From: Thalassovita taeanensis
GTDB taxonomy: Bacteria; Pseudomonadota; Alphaproteobacteria; Rhodobacterales; Rhodobacteraceae
Assembly: GCF_900110775.1 (NCBI RefSeq)
Contig: NZ_FOEP01000008.1
Location: forward strand, 1 to 64,000
Direction: 5' to 3'
DNA length: 64,000 nt
In this document: in pieces, positions 25,831-36,119 of the stretch
Position numbering within the stretch: the first letter of the stretch is position 1
Layout of the letters: each line of letters opens with the position of its first letter
The notes under the pieces: model-generated
Databases searched by the model: none
The model's input: the letters and a program-made list of their open reading frames with translations, nothing else
Told to the model about the DNA's origin: nothing
Made by a program: the position numbers and the translations under genes

Positions 25831-27209
25831 TTCCGACCGAACGTCCGAAACTGCGCTTTCTCGGCGCCGCCGGGACGGTGACAGGATCGCGCTATCTGAT
25901 CGAAGCCCTGGGGCGGCGCATCCTGATCGATTGCGGCCTGTTCCAGGGCTTCAAGCAGTTGCGTGCGCGCAATCGCAAACCGTTCCCTGTGCGCGTCAAC
26001 ACCATCGACACTGTGCTGCTCACCCATGCCCATCTGGACCATTCGGGATATCTGCCGGCACTAATCCGGGCGGGGTTTCGCGGGCGGGTTCTTTGCACAG
26101 AGGCAACGGCAGATCTGTGCGGGCTTATTCTGCCCGACAGCGGCCATATCCAGGAAGAAGAGGCGCGCTTTGCCGCGCGGAAGGGATATTCCAAACACAA
26201 GAAGCCAAAACCGCTCTATACGCTCAAGGATGCAAAGGCCGCGCTGGACCGCTTTGATCTTCAACCGTTCGACCGGCGAATAGATTTAGGCGACGGCATC
26301 GCGGCCCGTTTCATTCCGGCGGGGCATCTGCTCGGGGCGGCGCAGATCCGGCTTGAGGTCGGCGGCAGGGTTGTCCATTTCAGCGGCGATCTGGGCCATG
26401 ATCCCGATCCGCTGATGCGACCGCCCCAGCCATTCGGCGGAGCAGATGTTCTGGTCTGCGAGTCCACCTATGGCAACCGGTCCCATTCCGACGTGGACCC
26501 AGAAGCCGAACTGGCTCCGATCCTCAAACGCACCTTTGCCCGCGGCGGCACGGTGCTGATCCCGTCCTTTGCCGTCGGACGGGCGCAGGGGCTGATGCTG
26601 CACATTGCGCGATTGATGGAGCGCTGCGATATTCCCTATGTCCCGGTGTTCCTCAACAGCCCGATGGCGGTGAATGCGACCGAGATCTATCACCGTCATC
26701 ACGCCGAGCACCACGTCAGCCGCGAAGACTGCATTGCGATGTTCGAGATCGCCAAGAGGGTAAACACGGTCGAGCAATCCAAGGAGCTGAACACGCGCCA
26801 GGGCCCGATGATCATCGTCTCCGCCAGCGGAATGCTGACCGGCGGGCGTATCCTGCACCATCTGGCCAGCTTCGGCGGCGATCGGCGGAACGCGATCTTG
26901 CTCTCCGGTTTCCAGGCCGGTGGCACGCGCGGCGCGGCGCTGGCCGGAGGCGCGCGGACATTGCGCATGTTCGGACGGGAGTTCCCGATCGAGGCCGAAG
27001 TGGTTCAGCTCCAGTCCTTTTCCGGACATGCCGATGCCGATGAGATCCTGCGCTGGATGTCCGCCGGTCCCGCCCCCGAGATGACCTATCTCACCCATGG
27101 GGAACCTGTCGCCGCCGATACCCTGCGATTCCGCGTCGAACACGAGCTAGGGCGATCCGCGCGCGTGCCCGAACATCTCGAATCCGTCTACCTGGACAGG
27201 CCGCGATGA
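25827..27209 (+). CDS. MBL-fold beta-CASP ribonuclease-type protein
   Basis: A 460-aa metallo-beta-lactamase-fold hydrolase of the RNA-processing (beta-CASP) branch, related to CPSF73/YsH1-type exonucleases. Seen: GAAGTVTGSRYLIE, THAHLDHSGYLP metal site, SGDLGHDPDPLM, ESTYGNRSH, the beta-CASP PSFAVGRAQGLML, SASGMLTGGRILHHL and QSFSGHADADEIL. Length is normal. The start at 25827 has AGAGGAGCAG upstream and overlaps the DUF5676 stop. It is coupled to the phosphorylase gene by another ATGA overlap; RNA decay feeding nucleotide salvage is an attractive reading. Confidence 0.92.
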   Translation: MIPTERPKLRFLGAAGTVTGSRYLIEALGRRILIDCGLFQGFKQLRARNRKPFPVRVNTIDTVLLTHAHLDHSGYLPALIRAGFRGRVLCTEATADLCGLILPDSGHIQEEEARFAARKGYSKHKKPKPLYTLKDAKAALDRFDLQPFDRRIDLGDGIAARFIPAGHLLGAAQIRLEVGGRVVHFSGDLGHDPDPLMRPPQPFGGADVLVCESTYGNRSHSDVDPEAELAPILKRTFARGGTVLIPSFAVGRAQGLMLHIARLMERCDIPYVPVFLNSPMAVNATEIYHRHHAEHHVSREDCIAMFEIAKRVNTVEQSKELNTRQGPMIIVSASGMLTGGRILHHLASFGGDRRNAILLSGFQAGGTRGAALAGGARTLRMFGREFPIEAEVVQLQSFSGHADADEILRWMSAGPAPEMTYLTHGEPVAADTLRFRVEHELGRSARVPEHLESVYLDRPR

Positions 27210-28714
27210 CCGAAACGCTTGCCCTGGTCTCTTCCCGCATCGACACCTACCGGCAGCCGGTCGTCTACATGCATGAAGACTGTCACGTTTGCCGTTCCGA
27301 GGGGTTTGCTGCCCAGACACGCATACGGATCGACCTGAAGGACCGCTGGATCATCGCGACCCTGAATGTCGTCGGCCGCGGAGCATGGCTTGCCGTGGAC
27401 CAGGCGGCATTGTCCGTTTCCGCGTGGGCCGCGCTTGGCGCTGAGATTGGAGACGAAGCCGCTTTCTCGCACCCTGAACCGCCCGCTTCGGCGTCTATGA
27501 TCCGGGCGAAAGCCTATGGCGAGAGGCTGGACCGGGCCGGGTTCGCGACGATCGTGCACGACACGCTCGACAGCCGGTTATCGGACCTCGACCTTGCCGC
27601 CTTCGTGACCGCCTGCGCCGGCGACAGGCTGAACGAGGCCGAAACCGTGGCGCTGACCCGCGCCATGAAGGAAGCAGGGCAGACGCTCGACTGGGGGCAG
27701 CACACTGTCCTCGATAAGCATTGCGTCGGCGGATTGCCGGGCAACCGCACGACACCCATCGTCGTCGCCATCGTCGCGGCGGCGGGGCATCTGATCCCCA
27801 AGACGTCGAGCCGTGCGATCACATCGCCTGCCGGAACCGCCGACACCATGGAGGTAATGGCGCCCGTCGCGCTTGACGCCGCCGCGCTGCGCCGGGTGGT
27901 CGAAGCCGAGGGCGGTTGCCTCGTCTGGGGTGGCGGGCTCGCCCTCAGTCCTGCCGACGATCATTTTATCCGTGTCGAACGCCCCCTCGATTTCGACTCC
28001 ACCGGTCAACTCGTAGCGAGCGTACTGTCGAAAAAGGCGGCCGCCGGTGCCACCCATGTTCTGATCGACATGCCGGTCGGACCAACGGCCAAGGTGCGGT
28101 CTGCCGGAGCGGCGGACGCTCTCGGGATACGGCTGTCTTCGGTGGGCAAGGCGTTGGGTCTGAACCTGGCGCTACATATCAGCGATGGCGTGGCCCCGGT
28201 GGGACGTGGCATGGGCCCGGCGCTGGAGGCGCACGACGTGCTCGCGGTTTTGCGGCGCGCGCCGGATGTACCTGGCGACCTGCGTGCGCGGGCGCTGGAT
28301 CTGGCCGGGCATCTTCTGGACCTCGCACCGCACGCCGTTGCTGGGCGGGGGCGGGACCGCGCGCAGGCGCTTCTCGATAGTGGTGCAGCGGAGGCAAAGT
28401 TCATGGCAATTTGCGCGGCACAGGGCGGTTTCCACGAACCCGGCACCGCCGCGCAACGCATCGAGATACTTGCCCGGCATGCGGGCGAACTGACGGCCGT
28501 GGACAACCGCCGGATTGCCCGCATCGCCAAACTGGCCGGTGCCCCGCGTCAGAAGAGCGCAGGCATCCGCCTTCTGGTGCGGATCGGGGATTGGGTGGAC
28601 AAGGGCCAGCCGCTTTATGAGCTTCATGCCGAGACACCAGGCGAACTGGCCTATGCCCTGGCCTATGCCGAGTCCCAGACCGGCGTGCTCACGCTGTCCG
28701 AGGCAGTGTCATGA
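27206..28714 (+). CDS. Thymidine/AMP phosphorylase family (long form)
   Basis: A 502-aa nucleoside or nucleotide phosphorylase of the thymidine phosphorylase superfamily. It has the extra N-terminal domain (about 1-85) seen in archaeal AMP phosphorylases and the putative thymidine phosphorylase 2 subfamily. Core motifs are KHCVGGLPGNRTTPIVV, PKTSSRAITSPAGTADTMEV, LVWGGGLALSPADD and the C-terminal barrel-sandwich domain. It would cleave a nucleoside or AMP with phosphate. Start and stop overlap its neighbours by 4 bp, so it is made with the nuclease and PRPP synthetase. Whether AMP or thymidine is the substrate cannot be decided here. Confidence 0.88.
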   Translation: MTETLALVSSRIDTYRQPVVYMHEDCHVCRSEGFAAQTRIRIDLKDRWIIATLNVVGRGAWLAVDQAALSVSAWAALGAEIGDEAAFSHPEPPASASMIRAKAYGERLDRAGFATIVHDTLDSRLSDLDLAAFVTACAGDRLNEAETVALTRAMKEAGQTLDWGQHTVLDKHCVGGLPGNRTTPIVVAIVAAAGHLIPKTSSRAITSPAGTADTMEVMAPVALDAAALRRVVEAEGGCLVWGGGLALSPADDHFIRVERPLDFDSTGQLVASVLSKKAAAGATHVLIDMPVGPTAKVRSAGAADALGIRLSSVGKALGLNLALHISDGVAPVGRGMGPALEAHDVLAVLRRAPDVPGDLRARALDLAGHLLDLAPHAVAGRGRDRAQALLDSGAAEAKFMAICAAQGGFHEPGTAAQRIEILARHAGELTAVDNRRIARIAKLAGAPRQKSAGIRLLVRIGDWVDKGQPLYELHAETPGELAYALAYAESQTGVLTLSEAVS

Positions 28715-29658
28715 TCCTTGTCGCGTTTCCCGAGATGAGGCCGCTTGCCGAAGACCTGGCACCCGCGCTTGGGGCGGACCTGCTCACTCTCGACTGGCAC
28801 CACTTCCCCGATGGCGAAAGCCTGATCTCGCTGCCCGGCGATCTGGACGGGGCCGATGTGGCATTTCTGGCGACTTTGCGCGATCCCGACCGCCTAGCCC
28901 TGCCCTTGCGCTTCGCCGCGGCGACGGCGCGCGAGATGGGCGCGCGTCGCGTCGGATTGATCGCGCCTTATCTTGGCTACATGCGGCAGGACCGCCGCTT
29001 CGAGCGCGGGCAGGCGGTCAGCGCGCCGCTCTTTGCGCAATTCCTGGGGGAAAGCTTCGATTGGCTGGTGAGTGTCGATCCGCATCTGCACCGCATCGCC
29101 CGGCTGCAGGATGTCTTCCCGATGCCTGCCATTCGCGCCGTATCCGCCCCGCTGCTTGCGACCTGGATCAGCACGAACCTGCCAGACGCCGTTCTTCTGG
29201 GCCCTGACAGCGAAAGCCAGCAATGGGTCGCCGAGGTGGCCCGGCTGGCCGGACGGCCCTATGAGGTCTTGCGCAAGGTGAGATCCGGTGACCGCAGTGT
29301 CGATGTCAGTGTGCCGGAAAGCGCGGCGCTGCGCGAAGGCACGCCAGTGATCCTCGACGACATCGCATCTTCCGGCGTCACGATGGCACGCGCCGTCGAA
29401 AGATTGCTTGCGGCTGGAACCGCCGCGCCTGTCTGCCTGGCTATCCATGCGGTCTTTGCGCACGGCGCTCAGGACGCCATTCTGTCGGCTGGTGCGGCAA
29501 GAATCATCACCACCGACACCATACCCCATCCAACGAATGCGATCGGAATTGCCGGTCTATTGGCCGAACCGATCCTTTCGGTCGTGACAGCCCTTGACCT
29601 TCCAGTTGCTGGAACAATTAGGCTGGACCCGAATCCCGCCGAGAGGACAACCGAATGA
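28711..29658 (+). CDS. prs: Ribose-phosphate pyrophosphokinase
   Basis: A 315-aa PRPP synthetase that makes 5-phosphoribosyl 1-pyrophosphate from ribose 5-phosphate and ATP. Seen: [23 protein letters not shown], the divalent-metal motif SVDPHLHRI, and the PRPP loop [14 protein letters not shown]. It is divergent from the standard PrsA, lacking some flanking sequence, and is more like the archaeal/class III style. It overlaps the phosphorylase by 4 bp and the copper ATPase by 4 bp, an unusual joining of nucleotide and metal genes. Confidence 0.92.
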   Translation: MILVAFPEMRPLAEDLAPALGADLLTLDWHHFPDGESLISLPGDLDGADVAFLATLRDPDRLALPLRFAAATAREMGARRVGLIAPYLGYMRQDRRFERGQAVSAPLFAQFLGESFDWLVSVDPHLHRIARLQDVFPMPAIRAVSAPLLATWISTNLPDAVLLGPDSESQQWVAEVARLAGRPYEVLRKVRSGDRSVDVSVPESAALREGTPVILDDIASSGVTMARAVERLLAAGTAAPVCLAIHAVFAHGAQDAILSAGAARIITTDTIPHPTNAIGIAGLLAEPILSVVTALDLPVAGTIRLDPNPAERTTE

Positions 29659-32009
29659 ACGACCAAGTAAGCCATGCTGCACATGAAACCGAATCCAACA
29701 TTTACGTCTGCCCGATGCACCCTGAGGTACGGCAGAACGGTCCGGGCGATTGCCCGAAATGCGGGATGCATCTTGTGCCCGAGGCGGAGCTCGACAACCA
29801 TGCCGGGCATGATCACCACGGTCATGACCATCACGCTGGTGCCGCCCCGGCGGACGGCAGATATGATACCGTCCCGGAGGGCTATGACGGCGCTGTCTAC
29901 ACCTGTCCGATGCACCCGCAGGTTCGCCAGGTCGAGCACGGCTCCTGCCCGATCTGCGGAATGGGGTTGGAGCTTGAGTCCGGGGTCCCGATGGACGACG
30001 GCCCGAACCCCGAACTGGTGGATTTCACCCGGCGTTTCTGGGTTGGCACGGTACTGACCATTCCGCTTCTGATCCTCACCATGGGTCCCTATCTCGGCTT
30101 TCCGGGAGTGCGCGAGATTTTCGGCGAGCGCGCAACCCTCTGGATCGAGTTGGTTTTCGGGACCCCGGTGGTTCTTTGGTGCGGCTGGCCGTTTCTGGTT
30201 CGGGGCTGGAATTCGTTCCGGACGATGAATCTCAACATGTTCTCCCTCATCGGTATGGGGGTAATCGCGGCCTGGCTCTTCAGCGTCGTCGCCGTTCTGG
30301 CACCCGGCATATTCCCGGACGGATTTCGCGACGCCGAAGGTCATGTCGGCGTCTATTTCGAGGCGGCGGCGGTGATCGTGACGCTCGTGCTGCTTGGCCA
30401 GGTGATGGAATTGCGCGCCCGTGAAGGCACCGGCAAGGCGATCCGCGCGCTTCTCGACATGGCGGCCAAGACCGCGAGGGTCATCCGAGACGACGGGTCC
30501 GAAGAGGAGATTCCGCTGGAGGACGTACAGGTCGGGGACCGGCTGCGCGTGCGTCCCGGTGACAAGGTGCCGGTCGATGGCGTTGTGCTGGACGGCCGGT
30601 CCTCGGTCGATGAAAGCATGATCTCAGGTGAACCTGTGCCGGTGGAGAAGACCGAGGGCGACCCGCTGACCGGCGCGACGATCAATGGCACCGGTTCTCT
30701 GGTGATGGAGGCGACGCGTGTCGGGTCCGACACGATGCTCGCGCAGATCGTCGAGATGGTGTCGAACGCGCAACGCTCGCGCGCACCGATCCAGAAGTAT
30801 GCCGACAAGGTGGCGGGATATTTCGTTCCGGCCGTGATCGGTATCGCGGTCCTGTCCTTCATCGCGTGGGCGGTCTGGGGGCCATCCCCGGCGCTGTCCT
30901 ACGCATTGATCTCGGCTGTCGCCGTGTTGATCATCGCCTGTCCCTGTGCGCTTGGCCTGGCGACACCGATGTCGATCATGACGGCAACGGGGCGGGGGGC
31001 CCAGGCCGGGGTGCTGATCAAGAACGCCGAGGCGCTGGAGCGGTTCGAGAAGGTCGATACCTTGATCGTCGACAAGACCGGCACGTTGACGATGGGCAAG
31101 CCGCAGCTTGTCGCCGTCCTGCCGCAACCCGGTCACGACGAGGCCGAGGTCCTGCGTCTCGCCGCATCGCTGGAGCGCGGGTCGGAACACCCCCTCGCCG
31201 AGGCCATCGTGCGCGGCGCCGAAGAGCGCGATGTGAATATGGCGGACGCGGACGACTTCGAGGCGGTCACAGGAAAGGGCGTGAAGGGCGTCGTGGGCGG
31301 CAAGGCGGTCGCATTAGGCAACCTGGCGATGATCCGGGACCTTGGCCTTGAGGCCGGCGACCTGACCGCCAAGGCAAATGCCCGTCGCGACGAGGGCGAG
31401 ACGGTGATGTTCGTGGTGCTGGATGGCGAGATCGCGGGTCTCGTCGCTGTCGCCGATCCGGTGAAGGAGACCACGCCCGCCGCCATCAAGGACCTGCATG
31501 CACTGGGATTCCGCGTCATCATGGCCACCGGTGACAACGAGCGCACGGCCAAGGCGATCGGCGCACGTCTCGGCATTGACGAGATCCGGGCCGACGTGCT
31601 GCCCGAGGACAAGGCGCGGATCATCAAGGAATTGCAGCAGCAGGGCCGCAAGGTGGCGATGGCCGGCGATGGCGTCAACGACGCGCCGGCCCTGGCCCAG
31701 GCCGATGTCGGAATCGCCATGGGCACCGGGGCCGATGTGGCCATCGAAAGCGCGGGCATCACGCTGGTCAAGGGCAACCTCGACGGTATCGTGCGCGCAC
31801 GGCGGCTCGCACGGGCCACCATGCGTAATATCCGGCAGAACCTGTTCTTCGCACTGATCTACAACGCCTCTGGCGTGCCTGTCGCGGCGGGGGTGCTGTT
31901 TCCGTTCTTCGGCATCCTCATCAGCCCGATGTTTGCCGCCTTCGCCATGAGCGCCTCGTCGATATCGGTGGTGCTCAATTCGCTGCGCCTTCGCGGCGCA
32001 AAGATCTAG
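29655..32009 (+). CDS. Copper-exporting P1B-type ATPase with two N-terminal heavy-metal-binding domains
   Basis: A 784-aa Cu(I)-type pump. The N-terminus has two short HMBD motifs, YVCPMHPEV...CPKCGMHL and YTCPMHPQV...CPICGMGL, separated by a His-rich run ([13 protein letters not shown]). No classical HMA domain. The membrane site is CPC in [13 protein letters not shown]; the core has [23 protein letters not shown] and [10 protein letters not shown]; late spans keep YN and MSxSS, the Cu(I) pattern. It starts inside the prs stop (ATGA), so it may be cotranscribed with the nucleotide genes. A DUF2933 peptide follows 15 bp later. Confidence 0.95.
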   Translation: MNDQVSHAAHETESNIYVCPMHPEVRQNGPGDCPKCGMHLVPEAELDNHAGHDHHGHDHHAGAAPADGRYDTVPEGYDGAVYTCPMHPQVRQVEHGSCPICGMGLELESGVPMDDGPNPELVDFTRRFWVGTVLTIPLLILTMGPYLGFPGVREIFGERATLWIELVFGTPVVLWCGWPFLVRGWNSFRTMNLNMFSLIGMGVIAAWLFSVVAVLAPGIFPDGFRDAEGHVGVYFEAAAVIVTLVLLGQVMELRAREGTGKAIRALLDMAAKTARVIRDDGSEEEIPLEDVQVGDRLRVRPGDKVPVDGVVLDGRSSVDESMISGEPVPVEKTEGDPLTGATINGTGSLVMEATRVGSDTMLAQIVEMVSNAQRSRAPIQKYADKVAGYFVPAVIGIAVLSFIAWAVWGPSPALSYALISAVAVLIIACPCALGLATPMSIMTATGRGAQAGVLIKNAEALERFEKVDTLIVDKTGTLTMGKPQLVAVLPQPGHDEAEVLRLAASLERGSEHPLAEAIVRGAEERDVNMADADDFEAVTGKGVKGVVGGKAVALGNLAMIRDLGLEAGDLTAKANARRDEGETVMFVVLDGEIAGLVAVADPVKETTPAAIKDLHALGFRVIMATGDNERTAKAIGARLGIDEIRADVLPEDKARIIKELQQQGRKVAMAGDGVNDAPALAQADVGIAMGTGADVAIESAGITLVKGNLDGIVRARRLARATMRNIRQNLFFALIYNASGVPVAAGVLFPFFGILISPMFAAFAMSASSISVVLNSLRLRGAKI

Positions 32010-32024
32010 AAAGGAAGCCACAAC

Positions 32025-32294
32025 GTGACCCATCAACCTGATCCATCACATGTTAATCAAAGTCAATCGGAGCATGCCCACCGCCCGCCCTCATTCTGGC
32101 GATCACGCGCCGGCATCTATCTGATCGTTGCGCTGGCAGTTGGCGGCCTTCTTCTGGGTTACGAGCACCGGGTGCACATCCTGAGCAGCGGATTGCTGAT
32201 CTGGCTGCCCTTGCTGCTCTGCGTCGGCATGCACTTCTTCATGCATGGCGGTCATGGAGGCCACGGCGGGCACGGCAAGGGAGACGACCAGTAA
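32025..32294 (+). CDS. DUF2933 small His-rich membrane protein
   Basis: An 89-aa protein starting GTG (AAGGAAG upstream). One or two membrane spans lie at about 28-70, and the C-terminus reads MHFFMHGGHGGHGGHGKG, a Met/His metal-binding-type tail. DUF2933 proteins commonly sit beside copper ATPases. Its stop overlaps the following methyltransferase gene start (TAATG), so it is the middle gene of a three-gene copper unit. Confidence 0.88.
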   Translation: MTHQPDPSHVNQSQSEHAHRPPSFWRSRAGIYLIVALAVGGLLLGYEHRVHILSSGLLIWLPLLLCVGMHFFMHGGHGGHGGHGKGDDQ

Positions 32295-32947
32295 TGACCG
32301 ATGCAGGTGCTTCCTATGGACTTTGGCTGCTGGTATTTATCAATTCGGCGGTATTCATCATTTTCGCCTTCAGTTTCTTCAAGCCGCAGACAAAACGCGA
32401 CTGGCGCAGTTTTGGAGCGTTCAGCGCTTTTGTCGTAGCTCTCTTCACCGAGATGTACGGGTTCCCGTTGACCATCTTCTTTCTTTCCGGCTGGCTGCAA
32501 TCGACCTGGCCGGAGGTAGACTGGTTTGCCCACGACAGCGGACATCTCCCCGAAATGATGTTCGGCTGGCAATCGAACCCGCATTTCGGGCCGTTCCACC
32601 TCCTGAGCTTCGTCTTTATCGGCGGCGGCTTCTGGCTCATATCCGTGGCATGGCACCATCTGTGGAATGCGCAGCGTCAGGGGTTGCTTGCGACGACAGG
32701 CCCCTATGCCCGCATTCGTCATCCCCAGTATGTGGGGTTCGTGCTGATCATGCTGGGCTTTCTCGTGCAATGGCCGACCCTCCTGACGCTGGCCATGTTT
32801 CCGGTACTGGTCTGGATGTACGCACGGCTGGCCCGCGGCGAGGAGAAGGACAGCCGAGAACGGTTCGGCGCTGGCTGGGACAGGTATGCCAGCCGGGTTC
32901 CCGCTTTCATACCAAACGTTAACACTCTGCAGAATGTTGAACGCTGA
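32294..32947 (+). CDS. Isoprenylcysteine carboxyl methyltransferase family membrane protein
   Basis: A 217-aa inner-membrane protein with about five spans. The family signature lies in GPYARIRHPQYVGFVLIMLGF followed by TLLTLAMFPVLVWMY and ARGEEKDSRERFG. ICMT-like bacterial proteins use SAM to methylate small molecules or lipids; no prenyl-Cys substrate is expected in bacteria, so the real substrate is unknown. Its frequent position next to copper ATPase and DUF2933 genes suggests a copper-stress role, which is inference. Confidence 0.88.
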   Translation: MTDAGASYGLWLLVFINSAVFIIFAFSFFKPQTKRDWRSFGAFSAFVVALFTEMYGFPLTIFFLSGWLQSTWPEVDWFAHDSGHLPEMMFGWQSNPHFGPFHLLSFVFIGGGFWLISVAWHHLWNAQRQGLLATTGPYARIRHPQYVGFVLIMLGFLVQWPTLLTLAMFPVLVWMYARLARGEEKDSRERFGAGWDRYASRVPAFIPNVNTLQNVER

Positions 32948-33029
32948 TTGGAAGCGAAAGCCGATCTGATGTGTTATTTGCCTGCCTAAAACATCTTTGG
33001 AAGACTGCAAACATACGGTATCTGAAACC

Positions 33030-33737
33030 ATGATGAAAAAACCCGCCCTTCTGCGGCACGTACTAATCATAGGAACGTCCGTGCTGACGGGATACCTGCT
33101 GCTTGCTTCGCGTGCCGAGTGGTCGGAGATGCACCGCTACAACCGAGCGCTGGGGGATCTTTCACTGCTGCTCATCGTTGCTGCAATGGCGATTGGGCCG
33201 CTCGCACGCTTGTCGTCTGCGCCCTTTTTACGGAAGCTCATGCCGTACCGACGCGAGCTCGGTATTTATGCGGTTCTGGCGGCGACGGTGCATACCATCA
33301 TCATACTGATCGGCTGGGTCGAGCTTGATTTTGCACGGCTGTTCGGTTTTGAGTATCACCCCCAGCTGCAACGCTACGTGATGCTTCAGCACGGGTTTGC
33401 GCTGGCCAATGTGGTTGGGATCGCGGCACTGCTCTACGGCTTTGTGCTTGCCGGTACGTCGAATAATTTCAGCCAAAGGGTACTTGGCACGTCCGTGTGG
33501 AAATACATCCAGCAGGGCGCTTATGTTCTGTGGTGGCTGGCAGTGCTGCACACGGCCTATTTCTTGTTCTTTCATTTTCTTGATTTTCACCGCCAAATGC
33601 CTGAGCCGAACTGGGCGCGATGGCCGTTCGTTGCCCTTGTGGCGTCAGTTATCGCTCTGCAAGGGGCCGCCGTTGTAGTCACATGGCGTTCGCAAACTTC
33701 CCGGCGGATCTACGGCGCACCCTCGCAACGGGAGTAG
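33030..33737 (+). CDS. Ferric-reductase-like transmembrane protein (MsrQ/YedZ-like)
   Basis: A 235-aa membrane protein with about six spans and conserved His residues in spans, e.g. ATVHTIIILIGW, LQHGFALANVVG and LAVLHTAYFLFFH, suited to bis-His heme b binding. This matches the ferric reductase-like domain family used by YedZ/MsrQ to pass electrons from quinones to periplasmic partners. No MsrP gene is adjacent. ATG at 33030 is followed by a second ATG; the exact start between them is uncertain. It is monocistronic or pairs with the APC permease 108 bp downstream. Confidence 0.8.
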   Translation: MMKKPALLRHVLIIGTSVLTGYLLLASRAEWSEMHRYNRALGDLSLLLIVAAMAIGPLARLSSAPFLRKLMPYRRELGIYAVLAATVHTIIILIGWVELDFARLFGFEYHPQLQRYVMLQHGFALANVVGIAALLYGFVLAGTSNNFSQRVLGTSVWKYIQQGAYVLWWLAVLHTAYFLFFHFLDFHRQMPEPNWARWPFVALVASVIALQGAAVVVTWRSQTSRRIYGAPSQRE

Positions 33738-33845
33738 TCGCGATTTCATCAGACGCCCAGGGTCGGGACTTCTGGCGGCCTGAAACCTATCGGGTGGGCA
33801 TGCGCAGAGGCGTAACGACCTAAAAAGCAAGCAAGGCAGATCGAA

Positions 33846-35189
33846 ATGCAGAAACACAATAAAAACCACGATGGGAACGACGGCTACCGTGAAGGCTCGA
33901 TCAGCCTTGGCGGAGCTGTTGCCATGGGCACGGGCGTGATGATCGGTGCGGGCATCTTTGCCCTGACCGGACAAATCGCCCAGCTGGCTGGACCACTATT
34001 TCCACTCGCGTTCATCGCTGGTGCCATCGTGACCAGCTTCAGCGCTTACAGCTACATCAAGATGTCGAACGCCTGGCCCTCGGCAGGGGGCATCGCGATG
34101 ATCCTTCAGAAATGCTATGGATCGGGGGCGGTCGCGGCGGGAGCGGCGCTTTTGATGGCGCTCAGCATGGTGATCGCGGAAAGCCTCGTCGCACGGACAT
34201 TCGCCACTTATGTCTTGCGGCCTCTCGATATCACGGGCGGGCCACTTGTGCCCGTTCTGGCGGTTGCCGTGATCGTGTTCGCATTCTTGGTCAACATCGC
34301 AGGAAACCGCTCCGTCGGGCTATTCTCTCTAATCATGGCGGCGATCAAGATCGGAGGCATCGCGCTGTTCGGTATCGCAGCACTCTGGTCAAGCGGGTTT
34401 CAGTTCGCAGCCGCGTCAGAAACGGCCGAGACCTTTGGAGTGACAGGCTTCATCGCGTCCGTTGCGCTGGCGATCCTTGCCTTCAAGGGCTTTACCACGA
34501 TCACCAACAGCGGCGGCGAAATCACCGATCCCCACCGCAATGTGGGCCGCACTATCATGCTGTCCATCGCGATCTGCGTGGTGGTCTACCTGCTTGTGGC
34601 CTTTGGCGTGGGCGCGAGCCTGACAATCGACGAAATCATCGCCGCGCGCGACTATTCGCTGGCCCAGGCGGCTGAGCCCGCACTCGGGCAGGTCGGCTTT
34701 TACTTGACGGTCGTGTTGGCGGCCGTGGCCACGGCATCCGGCGTGCTGGCCAGCGTTTTCGCAGTGTCGCGGATGCTGACCATGCTGACGGAGATGAAAA
34801 TGATCCCGCACAGCCATTTTGGCATGTCCGGGGCTGTCCAGCGGCATATGCTGGTCTATACAGTCGTTATCGCCTCGACGCTGGCCGTGCTCTTTGATTT
34901 GGGACGGATCGCATCCCTTGGTGCCTTCTTTTACCTCGTCATGGACATGATCATACATTGGGGCGTGTTCCGCTATCGTCGAACCGAAGTTGGCGCCTCC
35001 AGTATCGTGCTTTTGTCTGCGCTCTCTCTCGATGCAATTGTATTGGCAGCTTTCACCGTAATGAAGCTTCAAAGTGATCCAATGATCGTTCTGTATGCGG
35101 CTGTCGGAATGATCGCTGTCTTCGCTTTCGAGCGCGTTTACTTGTCGCGATGGTTGGCACCTCAGGCCGCGCATTCCCACGGTGAATAG
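33846..35189 (+). CDS. APC-family amino acid permease
   Basis: A 447-aa transporter of the amino acid-polyamine-organocation family with about twelve spans. Seen: ISLGGAVAMGTGVMIGAGIFALTG near the N-terminus, the first broken helix of the LeuT fold, SAYSYIKMSNAWPSAGG, and AFKGFTTITNSGGEITDPHRN, the third-loop motif. Substrate is unknown. It converges on an unknown membrane protein with an 11-bp gap. The N-terminus carries a short charged His/Asn-rich leader. Confidence 0.9.
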   Translation: MQKHNKNHDGNDGYREGSISLGGAVAMGTGVMIGAGIFALTGQIAQLAGPLFPLAFIAGAIVTSFSAYSYIKMSNAWPSAGGIAMILQKCYGSGAVAAGAALLMALSMVIAESLVARTFATYVLRPLDITGGPLVPVLAVAVIVFAFLVNIAGNRSVGLFSLIMAAIKIGGIALFGIAALWSSGFQFAAASETAETFGVTGFIASVALAILAFKGFTTITNSGGEITDPHRNVGRTIMLSIAICVVVYLLVAFGVGASLTIDEIIAARDYSLAQAAEPALGQVGFYLTVVLAAVATASGVLASVFAVSRMLTMLTEMKMIPHSHFGMSGAVQRHMLVYTVVIASTLAVLFDLGRIASLGAFFYLVMDMIIHWGVFRYRRTEVGASSIVLLSALSLDAIVLAAFTVMKLQSDPMIVLYAAVGMIAVFAFERVYLSRWLAPQAAHSHGE

Positions 35190-35200
35190 CCAGCCATCAT

Positions 35201-35842
35201 CTAGCCCTGAAGGAATGCGATGCCTTGTGCACCGATTGCGATCAATCCGACCGACAGGGCAAACGCAAACAAGGCGAGCAGCATCAAGCCCGCTTTTATT
35301 GGCAAGCGACGAACGGTCGGTCCAAGAAATTCCGACTGCCCGAAAGCTGAAACATATAGCGGCAGCGCGCTGATCATTGTCGCATAAAGATAAACTCCGG
35401 AGATGTTCTCAAAAAACGCCGAACGCGCAAGGGTTGGGGCAACGACCGACAACGCGGTTGCACGACTGCCCCCGAATGACTCGAACCAGTCGGCAGACAA
35501 AACGTAGATCAGTGCGTGGAGGCTTGGAAAGAGAATGGCTCTGAGCAAGATATCCACCAGCACGAAAAACGCCGTATCTCGGCGGGCGACCTTTGGTTTC
35601 TGTATCACCGCGAAAAGAAAAAAACTGACATAGTTTATGGCAAAAACTACGGGCAGACCGTTGGTCGTAACTTGCCTCAGAAAGCGGGCCAGCGATGGCC
35701 CGCCGGCGGCAAGAGCCGCTGCAAAGCCCGGCGAAAGCAAGATATAAAGGCAGAGGACCGGCAGTAACGCTTCGAGGCTGAATGCCAAGACAATGCTCAC
35801 AAACTGAACACCGGGCATGTCGACGGAGAAAAACCTCTGCAT
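35201..35842 (-). CDS. Unknown integral membrane protein
   Basis: A 213-aa protein with about six hydrophobic segments, for example VQFVSIVLAFSLEALLPVLCL, VFAINYVSFFLFAVI and PIKAGLMLLALFAFALSVGLIA. I do not recognise a family. Starts at 35842 (MQRFFSVD) or 35860 (MCQRSN) are both possible; neither has a clear ribosome-binding site. It converges on the APC permease gene and stands alone on its strand. Confidence 0.6.
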   Translation of the reverse strand: MQRFFSVDMPGVQFVSIVLAFSLEALLPVLCLYILLSPGFAAALAAGGPSLARFLRQVTTNGLPVVFAINYVSFFLFAVIQKPKVARRDTAFFVLVDILLRAILFPSLHALIYVLSADWFESFGGSRATALSVVAPTLARSAFFENISGVYLYATMISALPLYVSAFGQSEFLGPTVRRLPIKAGLMLLALFAFALSVGLIAIGAQGIAFLQG

Positions 35843-36119
35843 GTTAGAACGTTGGCACATATACGGCTTGAGATCGAGGATGTTGAACCTGCGTTTGGGA
35901 ACCAAGCATTCGCTCCAGGTCTTTGGGACGAATGAAATTTAAGTTTCGAAATCTCCTGAACCGCGTCCATGTCTCAACTGCAGGCCGAGCGACATAACAA
36001 ATGGTAGGTTACTGCCGGACCTAGTTGCGGAAATGTTGATAGCATTGGAAAGTAGCTTTTCTGCATGTCTTACGCTGGCGGTAATTTTCAGAACGGAATA
36101 TTCCTATCCGAGTGGGCGG
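35843..36119. other. Intergenic stretch without recognised content
   Basis: Together with the decayed CopZ-like gene and the 36336-36513 spacer this forms about 670 bp with little coding potential. I see no tRNA, repeat or clear promoter in 35843-36119. Confidence 0.5.
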
